NCBI GenBank assembly: GCA_012797725.1
Contig: JAAZON010000108.1
Coordinates: 1 to 6,442, forward strand
Direction of reading: 5' to 3'
From: SAR324 cluster bacterium
GTDB lineage: Bacteria > Bdellovibrionota > UBA2361 > JAAZON01
Length of the DNA: 6,442 bases
The position numbers and the translations under genes were made by a program. This document shows, in pieces, positions 1-6,046 of this stretch (its first letter is position 1; each line of letters starts with the position of its first letter). A model generated the notes under the pieces. That model was not told the origin of the DNA. It saw nothing but the letters and a program-made list of their open reading frames with translations, and made no database searches.

Positions 1-134
1 AAATCTTCAGGGCTAAGAGGTGTATGTTTAATAACAGGCTGTTCAGACCGATTCTGAGCTATTGCTGGCATGACGCCCATTAAGGACAGCATGAATACAC
101 CAAACACAACTTTCTTGATTAATTGAACGTCCAT
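1..134 (-). CDS. Exported protein, N-terminal part only (runs off left edge)
   Basis: The minus strand opens with ATG at 132-134 and stays open for 44 codons to the window edge. The translation starts MDVQLIKKVVFGVFMLSLMG, a classical Sec signal peptide: short basic n-region with KK at residues 7-8, hydrophobic core at about 9-22, and an AIA-Q cleavage site after residue 26. The mature part begins polar (QNRSEQPVIK). A good ribosome site, AGGAAGG, lies 8 bases upstream of the ATG and supports this start. The gene begins 39 bases after the kinase stop codon in the same direction with no visible terminator, so it is probably the third gene of the FHA-kinase operon. The product is exported to the periplasm, outer membrane or medium. 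Too little of the mature protein is visible to name a family. Confidence 0.75.
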   Translation of the reverse strand, partial: MDVQLIKKVVFGVFMLSLMGVMPAIAQNRSEQPVIKHTPLSPED

Positions 135-173
135 ATTCAGTACCTTCCTAGAAACAAGCCTATATCATATTTA

Positions 174-1994
174 CTACATTTGTGGGGTCAAAAACCAGGA
201 ACCTCGTTCTCCTGTAATTATATTGCTAACTTCTCCCTTCACTTCATTTGAATCTTGGTTCTCTGAAACTTTCAAGTCAAAAACGAAGCCATTCGAGGCG
301 ACTCTTAACTTGTTGGGCTTTTCAAGAAGCCGAGACGAGTTTAAGGGTATGCTTTGTGGAGTCCAACCTTCAATTCCCACCAAGACATCGATACTATCGC
401 TGCCCTCACGAACGATTAGGCTCAGTGGTACTTCTCGACCTGGAACTAGTGCTCCCATCTTACCATTGTATATTCCAGGCTGCAGGCGTGTGAAATCCAG
501 CTTGCCTTGTGATATTGCATCTACAAAAGAAGTTGCTGTTACCAAGCCGAGCTCTGAATACACTGATTCGTCAGATACAATGTTGTTGGAATCGCCCAGT
601 CGCCTAAATACAGCAAATACCACAATTGCTAGCAGAATGCAGAGCATTATTATCAGAATAAGAAAATTATTTGCTTGAAATGGCGTTGGTGAATTTAAGC
701 TGGCAGAGTGCTTGACGTTTTCGCTGTCGCTATCTAGTGTTTCTGCTACACCAGCTTTGAAATGCTGGGGTTCTTGTACTCGTGTTGGAGATGGAAGCGG
801 TTGTATTGTTTCTCTTTGATCTTCAAACTCTTCGATATCTTCTAGAAATTCTTCTTCGTCATCCTGCTGCTTGTCCAGAAAATCCTCGTCCTCGTCATCG
901 AAAAAGTCGAAATCATCTTCCAGATCTTCTTCATCATCGTGTCTTTCCACTTTAATCTCTTCTGTATCTGTGCGTTTTCGGTCTTTTTCCACCACAGATA
1001 CTCCAGCATTTGTTTTTATGTTGGCGGAGGATTCAACTTTTGTTTCTTCCAAAGCCTTCTCTTGCTTTGGTTTGGAAATATCTTCTTTTGTTGCTTGCGA
1101 GACTGTTTTAACTTCCTGAGGCTCAGAAGTAGATTTACTGCTTACCAAAATGGGCTTGCCTTCCCTCCCGTCTTTTAGTGCTTTAATGACTTCAGCAGCG
1201 CTTTGGAAACGCTGCGCAGGATCATATTCAAGCATTTTTTTAAGAATTTCAGAAAAGTAAGGGGGAATGTCTTTTCGTAGAAGTGAGAGGGATTTCACCT
1301 GATTGTTCTTTCTGGCATCCAACTGCTGCATAAGGGGGATGTCAGAAAAGGGCGTCTTGCCAGCTATTACTTCGTAAAAGCCGATTGCAAGAGGGTAAAG
1401 ATCCGATGATGTGTTGAATCGTTTCCCCTCCAAGATTTCAGGAGAAAGATAATCCATCGTTCCTACGCCAAGCTGAAGATCCTCAGAATTCGGAGCTTCT
1501 CCGGGTAGTAATGCAATGCCAAAGTCGCCAAGGCGAACTTCATGGTTTTTTAGTATTAAAATATTATCTGGCTTTACATCTCGGTGAATGATCCCAACTT
1601 TGTGAATATAGTCTAGGGCCTCTGTTGTTTGCAGGAAAAAGCGTTCGATGAGAGATGCCTCAAGCTTTCCGCCCGATTTATGAAGGAAGCTCCGAAGATC
1701 TCCTTCGTGAGCAAGTTCCATGGATAAATAGGATACATCGCCGATGGTATGAAAGTCGTCCAAATGAATAACATAGCGATGGTTGCATGAGACCATCGCT
1801 AAGGCTTCTTTTCTAAGACGCTCACTATTTGGTATTTTCCCTTTCTTGTTAATTAAGACTTTTAGAGCAACTTCAGGGCCGCCTTCGATAACGTTCTTGG
1901 CTTGGTACACGACGCTTTGCGAACCACGGCCTATGATCGAGAGGATTTCATATCGATCATCAAAAATCTTTTTTTTCTTAGTTGCGTCGGCCAT
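174..1994 (-). CDS. Transmembrane eukaryote-like Ser/Thr protein kinase (PknB/Hanks type) with extracytoplasmic domain
   Basis: This 606-residue protein should phosphorylate Ser/Thr on cytoplasmic proteins. The kinase domain spans about residues 15-275 and its landmarks are intact: glycine loop GRGSQS (22-27), ATP lysine K45 in VALKVL, probable helix-C Glu E63, catalytic loop HRDVKPDN (137-144, base D139), DFG (157-159), activation segment GTMDYLSPE with candidate phospho-site T179, structural D198 and R262. Residues 280-345 are a polar Lys/Glu-rich linker. Residues 350-393 are an extreme Asp/Glu tract. One membrane helix follows at about 443-463 with FRR on its cytoplasm-like flank, and a beta-rich-looking C-terminal domain (490-606) ends in TGERGSWFLTP. 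No PASTA repeats are seen. The C-terminal domain presumably lies outside the inner membrane and may sense a ligand, which is inferred from topology only. The start codon lies inside the end of the FHA gene (17-base overlap), suggesting translational coupling. A weak AGG precedes it at about 12 bases. Kinase assignment is very secure; the substrate and signal are unknown. Confidence 0.95.
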   Translation of the reverse strand: MADATKKKKIFDDRYEILSIIGRGSQSVVYQAKNVIEGGPEVALKVLINKKGKIPNSERLRKEALAMVSCNHRYVIHLDDFHTIGDVSYLSMELAHEGDLRSFLHKSGGKLEASLIERFFLQTTEALDYIHKVGIIHRDVKPDNILILKNHEVRLGDFGIALLPGEAPNSEDLQLGVGTMDYLSPEILEGKRFNTSSDLYPLAIGFYEVIAGKTPFSDIPLMQQLDARKNNQVKSLSLLRKDIPPYFSEILKKMLEYDPAQRFQSAAEVIKALKDGREGKPILVSSKSTSEPQEVKTVSQATKEDISKPKQEKALEETKVESSANIKTNAGVSVVEKDRKRTDTEEIKVERHDDEEDLEDDFDFFDDEDEDFLDKQQDDEEEFLEDIEEFEDQRETIQPLPSPTRVQEPQHFKAGVAETLDSDSENVKHSASLNSPTPFQANNFLILIIMLCILLAIVVFAVFRRLGDSNNIVSDESVYSELGLVTATSFVDAISQGKLDFTRLQPGIYNGKMGALVPGREVPLSLIVREGSDSIDVLVGIEGWTPQSIPLNSSRLLEKPNKLRVASNGFVFDLKVSENQDSNEVKGEVSNIITGERGSWFLTPQM

Positions 1995-2418
1995 GAATTA
2001 AACAAACCTGAAAACGATTCTTTTCTCCAATTCTAATCCAATCACCGTGACGAATTTCACACACCCCAGTGATTTTTTTCTCTTCGCTTTCACCTGATCG
2101 TTTTAAGAAGGTTCCATGTTCCGAGAAAATATCCTGGATGAAAAGCTGATGTGAAGCAGTAGCGTTGATTGCTAAGTGCAGGGAAGAAATACTCTCATCG
2201 TTTATAATAATGCATCCATTCTGAGTATTCCCGTTATTGCCATTTTGTCCCGCTGGAAGTAAAGGCCCAGAGCTTACAAAGATTCGACCGCTTCGAAGTT
2301 CGAAAGCTATGCCGTTAGAGTCAAGGCCATAGGAAACCAGCCATCCAACCAAGCGCTTTACCTTTGCTGTCCTGTCTTTGGCTGATAGGTCTTTTGCAGT
2401 GTTTTTCTCTCGCGACAT
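1978..2418 (-). CDS. FHA-domain protein, probable partner of the downstream kinase
   Basis: This cytoplasmic protein of 146 residues is almost entirely one forkhead-associated domain (about residues 25-142), a fold that normally binds phosphothreonine peptides. Visible FHA landmarks are the strand IIINDESISSLHLAI with the SxxH element (S78, H81), the QDIFSEHGTFLKR segment (95-107), and HGDWIRIG (124-131). Several canonical binding residues differ: the usual IGR loop reads IFVSSGP, the Arg of SRxH is Ser79, and the Asn of NGT is His101. A Gly/Asn-rich insertion (about 57-68) lengthens the early loop. I chose ATG 2416-2418 because GGAG (2427-2430) sits 8 bases upstream. An in-frame TTG at 2422-2424 would lie only two bases from that site. 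The gene is first in the minus-strand operon and overlaps the kinase start by 17 bases, so it probably acts as an adaptor or substrate of that kinase. The FHA fold is fairly sure; phosphopeptide binding is doubtful. Confidence 0.9.
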   Translation of the reverse strand: MSREKNTAKDLSAKDRTAKVKRLVGWLVSYGLDSNGIAFELRSGRIFVSSGPLLPAGQNGNNGNTQNGCIIINDESISSLHLAINATASHQLFIQDIFSEHGTFLKRSGESEEKKITGVCEIRHGDWIRIGEKNRFQVCLIHGRRN

Positions 2419-2426
2419 ATTCAAAT

Positions 2427-2430
2427 CTCC
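2427..2430 (-). promoter_or_regulatory. Ribosome binding site that decides the FHA gene start
   Basis: Read on the minus strand, GGAG is followed after 8 bases by ATG (2416-2418), ideal spacing. The alternative in-frame TTG start two codons earlier is only 2 bases from this element and is therefore unlikely. Confidence 0.65.
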
Positions 2431-2552
2431 AAAATAACCAATAAAAAGTTAAAGAATAAGGAGTCTAAACCCCTATGTTCACGGCCAAACGATGTTAGTC
2501 CAGCGAACTTTAAGAGTAAAGGAGGATGAAATGACCCTTCCTGCTGAGAAAG

Positions 2553-2570
2553 GCAGATTCTGAAATCTGC
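2553..2570. repeat. Small inverted repeat (7-bp stem, 4-base loop)
   Basis: GCAGATT (2553-2559) and AATCTGC (2564-2570) are perfect inverted copies separated by CTGA. The element has no following T-run, so it is not a standard terminator. On the plus strand the loop contains the stop codon of a 10-codon frame that begins at 2531 behind a strong AGGAGG. Confidence 0.5.
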
Positions 2571-2801
2571 GAAGTGAGGATCTCTAAATTTTGTTAGGCC
2601 TTTAAAGCTCTTAATTGACATAAACAGCCCAGAAGTTACTAATTTTCGTACTTTCAATAACTTCCATGTCATTTAGAGCCAAGATCCCCTTTCTTTTAAG
2701 AGATTTCGGCTAAGAAAACCTGGATTTTTAAGTTTCCTCACTATTTATTCGGCTGAAAGCTATTCTTCGTCTCAGTTTTTCGTCTAGGTAAAACTCGTAA
2801 A

Positions 2802-2822
2802 TGTTCATTTAGTTTATGAACA
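2802..2822. repeat. 21-base dyad, possible regulator-binding site
   Basis: TGTTCAT (2802-2808) and ATGAACA (2816-2822) are perfect inverted copies around a 7-base AT-rich centre. The spacing of about two helical turns suits a dimeric DNA-binding protein. No promoter could be tied to it, so the role is only a guess. The right arm also contains the ATG of a 42-codon reading frame. Confidence 0.35.
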
Positions 2823-2944
2823 CAGAACTATCTTCCAATAGAAAGCCTAAACGTTTTACCTCTATTCATTCAGAGCTCTACACTCACACCTGGACAAGAG
2901 CTTTTCTGGTTGAATGGCTAGTCTTTTTGCTTGTCCTGATGTGA
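2816..2944 (+). CDS. Possible small membrane protein, 42 residues (uncertain)
   Basis: ATG at 2816-2818 opens 42 codons ending in TGA at 2942-2944. The N-terminal half is polar and basic (SSNRKPKRF, residues 6-14). The C-terminal part is hydrophobic (AFLVEWLVFLLVLM, residues 29-42), giving a tail-anchored-like layout with two Trp. It is convergent with the deaminase gene and occupies otherwise empty DNA. Against it: no ribosome site is visible, an in-frame stop lies two codons upstream, and no promoter is evident. I recognise no family. It may be chance. Confidence 0.2.
   Translation: MNTELSSNRKPKRFTSIHSELYTHTWTRAFLVEWLVFLLVLM
2892..2936. repeat. Inverted repeat with long loop (GGACAAG / CTTGTCC)
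   Basis: GGACAAG (2892-2898) is repeated in inverse as CTTGTCC (2930-2936), separated by 31 bases. It lies 36 bases beyond the stop codon of the deaminase gene. It could form a weak hairpin in the deaminase mRNA tail or be incidental; no U-run directly follows either arm. Confidence 0.3.
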
Positions 2945-2971
2945 AAAAAAGTTTCTAGCTAAGTTATTGGC

Positions 2972-3898
2972 TCAAAAAGGCTTTGGGAGAAGCTCTCTCA
3001 ATGAACTGTGAAATTTTCTTCCATCTCCGCACGCAAAGACCAGGGGAATGTTCCCATCACTCAATTCAAGAAGTGCTTGAAGATCAGAGCCGCTTGGGGC
3101 TCTAAGTACCTTAGAATCGCTAAAGAAGGCTGCGGCTTTGACCTTTAACTCTTTATTGAAGGGCTCCTGGAGAGCTTTCCTAAGTGCCGTTACTATTGCG
3201 GAGTCAGTCAATTGTTTTGTGCTTTCCTGAGTTCTCCATCCTAAAACCACTGTGTCGTCGGTCATTCTCAAAGCTGCACCGCTAGCTGCAATTTTATCCT
3301 TGGCAAAGTGTGGAATCCAGGAACTTTCAGAAGCCTTTTTTGCTTCATCTAAAAGCACTTCTAAGTCATCGGGGATAAAGCTTGATACGTAACCGCCCAA
3401 TGCGCGGAAGTAATCAATCTCTTCTGAAACATCTCCTTCCTCACCAAGGCCTGCCAGAGGAAGAAGCCAAGAAATGGGAATCTCTAGAGTTCTGCCGCCT
3501 GCCGTTCTTGATATTATTTCAGAATCTGTTTTTCCTGACCTTATAAGTGCATCGCGGCATGAACCGCATGGCATTATTGGTTCCTCAACGTCTGCCCATA
3601 AAGCTAGATTCCTCCACACAGGCAATCCGTCTCGACCACTGTCTTGGCTCAAAGGGCCCATGCTGCCATTTGCATGGCTAAGTACTGCTTGTTCCAGGCA
3701 GACTTGTGATGCGATATTCGAGTGACAATCAATGTTCGTGCTATCAAATATCTGAAAGTTAGAGAATTCAGCGGCCACACCCACTTTGGGGAGACCAGGA
3801 AGGGTGGATGTATGTAGCGAAGCCTCTTTGGCTCGTCTTGCTAGTTTCTCTTGTGTTCGCATATCCGATTTTACATGCAAAACGTCATCTTCAACCAT
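2972..3898 (-). CDS. cdd: Cytidine deaminase, long two-domain type
   Basis: The product (308 residues, cytoplasmic) should hydrolyse cytidine and deoxycytidine to uridine and deoxyuridine plus ammonia in pyrimidine salvage. The N-terminal domain holds the zinc site: QVCLEQAVLSHA (65-76, ligand C67, proton shuttle E69) and PCGSCRDAL (110-118, ligands C111 and C114). The spacing and sequence around these (EQAVLSHA; PCGxCR) resemble the E. coli-type dimeric enzyme of about 294 residues. The C-terminal half (about 185-308) resembles its degenerate second domain (AASGAAL, ESTKQLTDSAIVTALRKAL) and lacks zinc ligands. Oddities: the first zinc ligand is Cys, as in short tetrameric enzymes, rather than the His of E. 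coli, and the nucleoside-sugar motif NxE appears as NID (55-57). ATG at 3896-3898 is chosen because AGAGG (3908-3912) lies 9 bases upstream. The gene stands alone, divergent from the tRNA-nuoA unit. Confidence 0.87.
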   Translation of the reverse strand: MVEDDVLHVKSDMRTQEKLARRAKEASLHTSTLPGLPKVGVAAEFSNFQIFDSTNIDCHSNIASQVCLEQAVLSHANGSMGPLSQDSGRDGLPVWRNLALWADVEEPIMPCGSCRDALIRSGKTDSEIISRTAGGRTLEIPISWLLPLAGLGEEGDVSEEIDYFRALGGYVSSFIPDDLEVLLDEAKKASESSWIPHFAKDKIAASGAALRMTDDTVVLGWRTQESTKQLTDSAIVTALRKALQEPFNKELKVKAAAFFSDSKVLRAPSGSDLQALLELSDGNIPLVFACGDGRKFHSSLRELLPKPF

Positions 3899-4053
3899 AG
3901 ATAATAGCCTCTGTACCTAAATAAAAAATTAGTAGTAGGAGTGGCGCATTCAATTCTCCATCATTCCGGGCTTTAGTCAAGAAACAGGAACTTTGGATCT
4001 CTTGTTGCTTTGGTGATATTTCGAAGTTTAATCCGACTTTTTTGAGGAGTGTT

Positions 4054-4082
4054 GAATGTTCCTGATACTTGAACTAACATTC
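4054..4082. repeat. Inverted repeat upstream of the tRNA-nuoA promoter
   Basis: GAATGTT (4054-4060) and AACATTC (4076-4082) are perfect inverted copies with a 15-base spacer. A second, offset pair, GTTC (4058-4061) and GAAC (4071-4074), lies within the same segment. It ends 26 bases upstream of the -35 hexamer at 4109 and could be a regulator site, but I cannot assign a factor. Confidence 0.3.
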
Positions 4083-4108
4083 CCGTAAGTGCGCGATACT
4101 CACAGTTA

Positions 4109-4137
4109 TTGAGCATTTATGATTTTGGGTTTATAAG
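4109..4137 (+). promoter_or_regulatory. Sigma70-type promoter for tRNA-Arg and nuoA
   Basis: TTGAGC (4109-4114) and TATAAG (4132-4137) are separated by exactly 17 bases, four and five matches of six to the consensus. Transcription would begin near 4144, about 11 bases before the mature tRNA 5' end. No other promoter is seen between the tRNA and nuoA, so this one probably serves the tRNA, nuoA and the following gene. Confidence 0.6.
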
Positions 4138-4154
4138 TCATTGAAGTTATTAAT

Positions 4155-4228
<74 letters not shown>

Positions 4229-4247
4229 AGTTTCTTGTCGGCATTAA

Positions 4248-4613
4248 ATGAGTCCTTACTTTGCATTGTCTGTATTTTTTGTTGTTTGTTCAGCATTTGT
4301 TGTAGCAATGCTATTAATGGCTTCATTTATCGGACCAAAAAACAAGACGCATACCAAGCAACTTCCCTTTGAGTGCGGAGCAATATCTAGTGTGACAGCG
4401 CATGCTCAACGTTTTCATGTGCGATTTTATCTTGTTGCCGTTCTTTTTCTTCTCTTTGATGTGGAAGTTATTTTCATGTACCCCTGGGCCTTAGCCTTGG
4501 AGGATCTTGGGCTTTTCGCTTTCTGGCAGATGTGTATTTTTGTTTTTATGTTAGGTGCTGCTTTTATATATGAATGGAAGAAGGGTCTGCTTCAATGGAA
4601 CGACCCTGATTGA
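4248..4613 (+). CDS. nuoA: NADH-quinone oxidoreductase (complex I) subunit A
   Basis: NuoA is a small inner-membrane subunit at the junction of the membrane and peripheral arms of respiratory complex I, near the quinone site. The 121-residue length is typical. Three helices are visible (about 6-28, 60-80, 89-108). The family signatures are present: PFECG (40-44) in the TM1-TM2 loop, RFHVRFYLVAVLFLLFDVEVIFMYPWA across helix 2 with the conserved acidic pair D71 and E73, and the terminal YEWKKGLLQW (108-117). An in-frame stop (TAA) directly precedes the ATG, so this is the earliest possible start; no ribosome site is evident in the 19 bases between tRNA and ATG. The next gene is not nuoB but an EEP-like membrane protein, so nuoA is separated from the rest of the nuo cluster. 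The sequence looks functional. Confidence 0.95.
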   Translation: MSPYFALSVFFVVCSAFVVAMLLMASFIGPKNKTHTKQLPFECGAISSVTAHAQRFHVRFYLVAVLFLLFDVEVIFMYPWALALEDLGLFAFWQMCIFVFMLGAAFIYEWKKGLLQWNDPD

Positions 4614-4614
4614 A

Positions 4615-5658
4615 ATGCGTCGAATACCTGTCTTTATTTTTGTTTTTTGTAATTTTGTTTTTTCTTTTTTTATTCTAATACCCAGGGCCTTTTGGTGGCA
4701 AGAGGCGCTTAGATGCTTATGGCTCTATTGCATCATTGGGAACCTTTTAAGTTTTCTGCTTCTCCTTTTATTGAGGAAGAAAACACAGATTTTTTATCCC
4801 ATGTTTTTTATTTTCATCTGTTTTTTAGGAGCGTTTGCAATTCAAGTCTGGGATTATTTTCCTCGTTTCGAGCTTGCGAAGACAGTAAATGAGAATAAAT
4901 ACCCTATCAGCGTGTTTTTTATTGCAGGCAATGAGATAGTTTCTCCTTTGCAAGAGAAGGTGGATGTTTTAATTTATTTGAGTGATATAAATCCTCTGCA
5001 AGACCAAAGATTGTCCACTTTGAAGTTTCCCTTTAAGGCTTCGACCGTAGTAGATGGCGCGGCTAATTTTAGCGTATTGTCTCGTTTCCCAATTCTTGAG
5101 AAGCCGCTTATAAGCTTAGGGGACGATTTTCCCCCTGCAATTCTAGTAAAACTTCAAATGGAGAATGGATGCGTTTTAAATGTCGGGGCCATGCAGCTTT
5201 TTGCCCCTATTAGCAAAGAGGCCGTATCGAGAGATGACATTATTGTACGGCGAATGGGTATGAAGCTTCGCTTTTTAAAAGAACCAACTGTCGTTGCCGC
5301 CTCAATGCGTATGAGTCCTTTTACTAGAGTTCATGGTGTTTTTGAATATCTAAGCAGAATGACTAATGCAGGAAAAGGGCACGGGATGCCGCTGGCTCTA
5401 GACAAAGTTTTTGCCTTGCCATTTTTTCCTTCTAAGCACTTTTTCGTGAAGGAGTTACTTGAAATTGAACAGGTTAGAGGAGAAAAGGACGGCATTTTCA
5501 TGAAAGTTGCTGTTGCTGCTCATTCGGTTCTTGAGTTGAGTAAAGAAGCAAAAGCCAATCTAAACGTCTTCGGAAAGCCTGTTAAGAAACAAGGCTTCCT
5601 ATGCAAATTTGTAAAATTACCCACGCAAAAATCCTATTTTCTTCACAGTCTGCATTGA
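4615..5658 (+). CDS. Membrane-anchored EEP-fold protein, probably catalytically inactive
   Basis: The 347-residue protein has three predicted membrane helices (about 4-22, 32-52, 60-79) followed by a soluble domain (about 95-302) and a 45-residue tail. The layout and several segments resemble YafD-like members of the endonuclease/exonuclease/phosphatase superfamily: VDVLIYLSDINP (116-127, where active proteins have DVxxLQE), FSVLSRFPIL (152-161, the SRxPI strand), VLNVGAMQLFAP (187-198, in place of VNxHL), VVAASMRMSPF (226-236, in place of GDFNxxP), LDKVF (262-266, in place of IDHVF) and EKDGIFMKVAV (290-300, in place of SDHxPV). The substitutions remove the expected metal and catalytic residues, so it is probably a binding or structural protein. 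ATG 4615-4617 lies one base after the nuoA stop, suggesting coupled translation; a longer form from 4555 is possible but would overlap nuoA. The coding call is firm; the fold assignment is by eye and moderate. Confidence 0.8.
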   Translation: MRRIPVFIFVFCNFVFSFFILIPRAFWWQEALRCLWLYCIIGNLLSFLLLLLLRKKTQIFYPMFFIFICFLGAFAIQVWDYFPRFELAKTVNENKYPISVFFIAGNEIVSPLQEKVDVLIYLSDINPLQDQRLSTLKFPFKASTVVDGAANFSVLSRFPILEKPLISLGDDFPPAILVKLQMENGCVLNVGAMQLFAPISKEAVSRDDIIVRRMGMKLRFLKEPTVVAASMRMSPFTRVHGVFEYLSRMTNAGKGHGMPLALDKVFALPFFPSKHFFVKELLEIEQVRGEKDGIFMKVAVAAHSVLELSKEAKANLNVFGKPVKKQGFLCKFVKLPTQKSYFLHSLH

Positions 5659-5671
5659 ATATTTCTTTTCT

Positions 5672-6046
5672 TTAGAGCTCACTATGCCAGGCTAGCGGTA
5701 TGATTTTTGATTTCTTGAGTGTCTTATCTCGTGTCAACAGCGGCACCTTATGCACTATACTGGTTGCGGCAATGATTTCATCTGCAGGGTCGCTCTTAAT
5801 ATCGATGTGCATTAAGGCTCTTGCAATATCTACTGTTATTGGCCAAGTATGAATTCTAGATAGAATTTGAATAACTTCCTTATCGTCAATGCTAAGCTCT
5901 ATGCGCTTTAACTTTGAAAGCATTGCAATTTCCCAAAGCACAATTCCAGAAATACTCCATTCATGCTCCGAAAGTAGCTTCTTTTCTTTCTTTGTTAGTT
6001 CTCCACTTAAGGCAAAAAGGAGTATGTGAGTATCAAGATTGAGCAT
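5672..6046 (-). CDS. PIN-domain toxin (VapC-like ribonuclease) of a toxin-antitoxin pair
   Basis: The 124-residue protein is a single PIN domain, a magnesium-dependent ribonuclease fold; relatives cut tRNA or rRNA and halt translation. The acidic centre is complete: D5 in MLNLDTHILLFAL, E39 in LWEIAML, D86 and D89 in SDPADEIIAATS, and D107 in LLTRDK. The DPADEIIAAT segment matches the DPxDRLIAAT pattern of this subgroup, though with Glu in place of the usual Arg. The length is normal. The start overlaps the end of the antitoxin gene by 14 bases and is preceded at 9 bases by GGAG (6057-6060), so translation is probably coupled. The gene ends 13 bases from the convergent EEP-like gene; no clear terminator hairpin is seen between them. 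Activity should be blocked by the Phd-type antitoxin encoded just upstream. Confidence 0.9.
   Translation of the reverse strand: MLNLDTHILLFALSGELTKKEKKLLSEHEWSISGIVLWEIAMLSKLKRIELSIDDKEVIQILSRIHTWPITVDIARALMHIDIKSDPADEIIAATSIVHKVPLLTRDKTLKKSKIIPLAWHSEL

Larger units (their letters stand above)
2419..2971. other. Gene-poor stretch of about 550 bases between the FHA gene and the deaminase gene
   Basis: No protein gene with recognisable family features is visible on either strand. The region lies downstream of the minus-strand deaminase gene and upstream of the minus-strand FHA-kinase operon, so it should hold a terminator for the former and a promoter for the latter. I see neither with confidence: a run of seven T on the minus strand (2944-2950) lacks a strong preceding stem, and no good -35/-10 pair precedes the FHA gene. 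It does hold a plus-strand mini reading frame with a strong ribosome site and a small hairpin (2521-2570), a 21-base dyad (2802-2822), a 42-codon reading frame (2816-2944) and a long-loop inverted repeat (2892-2936). Confidence 0.6.

Noticed and set aside
223..1178. Several plus-strand open frames within the kinase gene
   Set aside because: They lie antisense to a clear kinase gene; the Ser-rich ones mirror the acidic tract codons (GAT/GAA read in reverse), so they are shadows.
2419..2424. TTG start two codons upstream for the FHA protein
   Set aside because: It is only 2 bases from GGAG, whereas ATG 2416-2418 has an 8-base spacing.
2615..2643. TTGACA at 2615-2620 as a plus-strand promoter
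   Set aside because: The -35 is perfect, but bases at 16-18 spacing (ACTAAT region) match the -10 consensus poorly.
2421..2672. 83-codon minus-strand frame just upstream of the FHA gene
   Set aside because: No family resemblance, weak ribosome site (AGGGGA at about 12 bases), and a composition unlike a folded protein; it looks like chance open frame in spacer DNA.
2944..2950. Run of seven T on the minus strand as terminator of the deaminase gene
   Set aside because: No stable GC-rich stem directly precedes it; the local TAGCTA is too short.
3474..3725. 83-codon plus-strand frame inside the deaminase gene
   Set aside because: Antisense to the conserved zinc-site region of a well-supported gene; no independent start signals.
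4555..4614. Upstream in-frame start for the EEP-like gene, adding 20 residues
   Set aside because: It would overlap the conserved C-terminus of nuoA, and the added residues would precede an already complete first membrane helix; ATG 4615 right after the nuoA stop is simpler.
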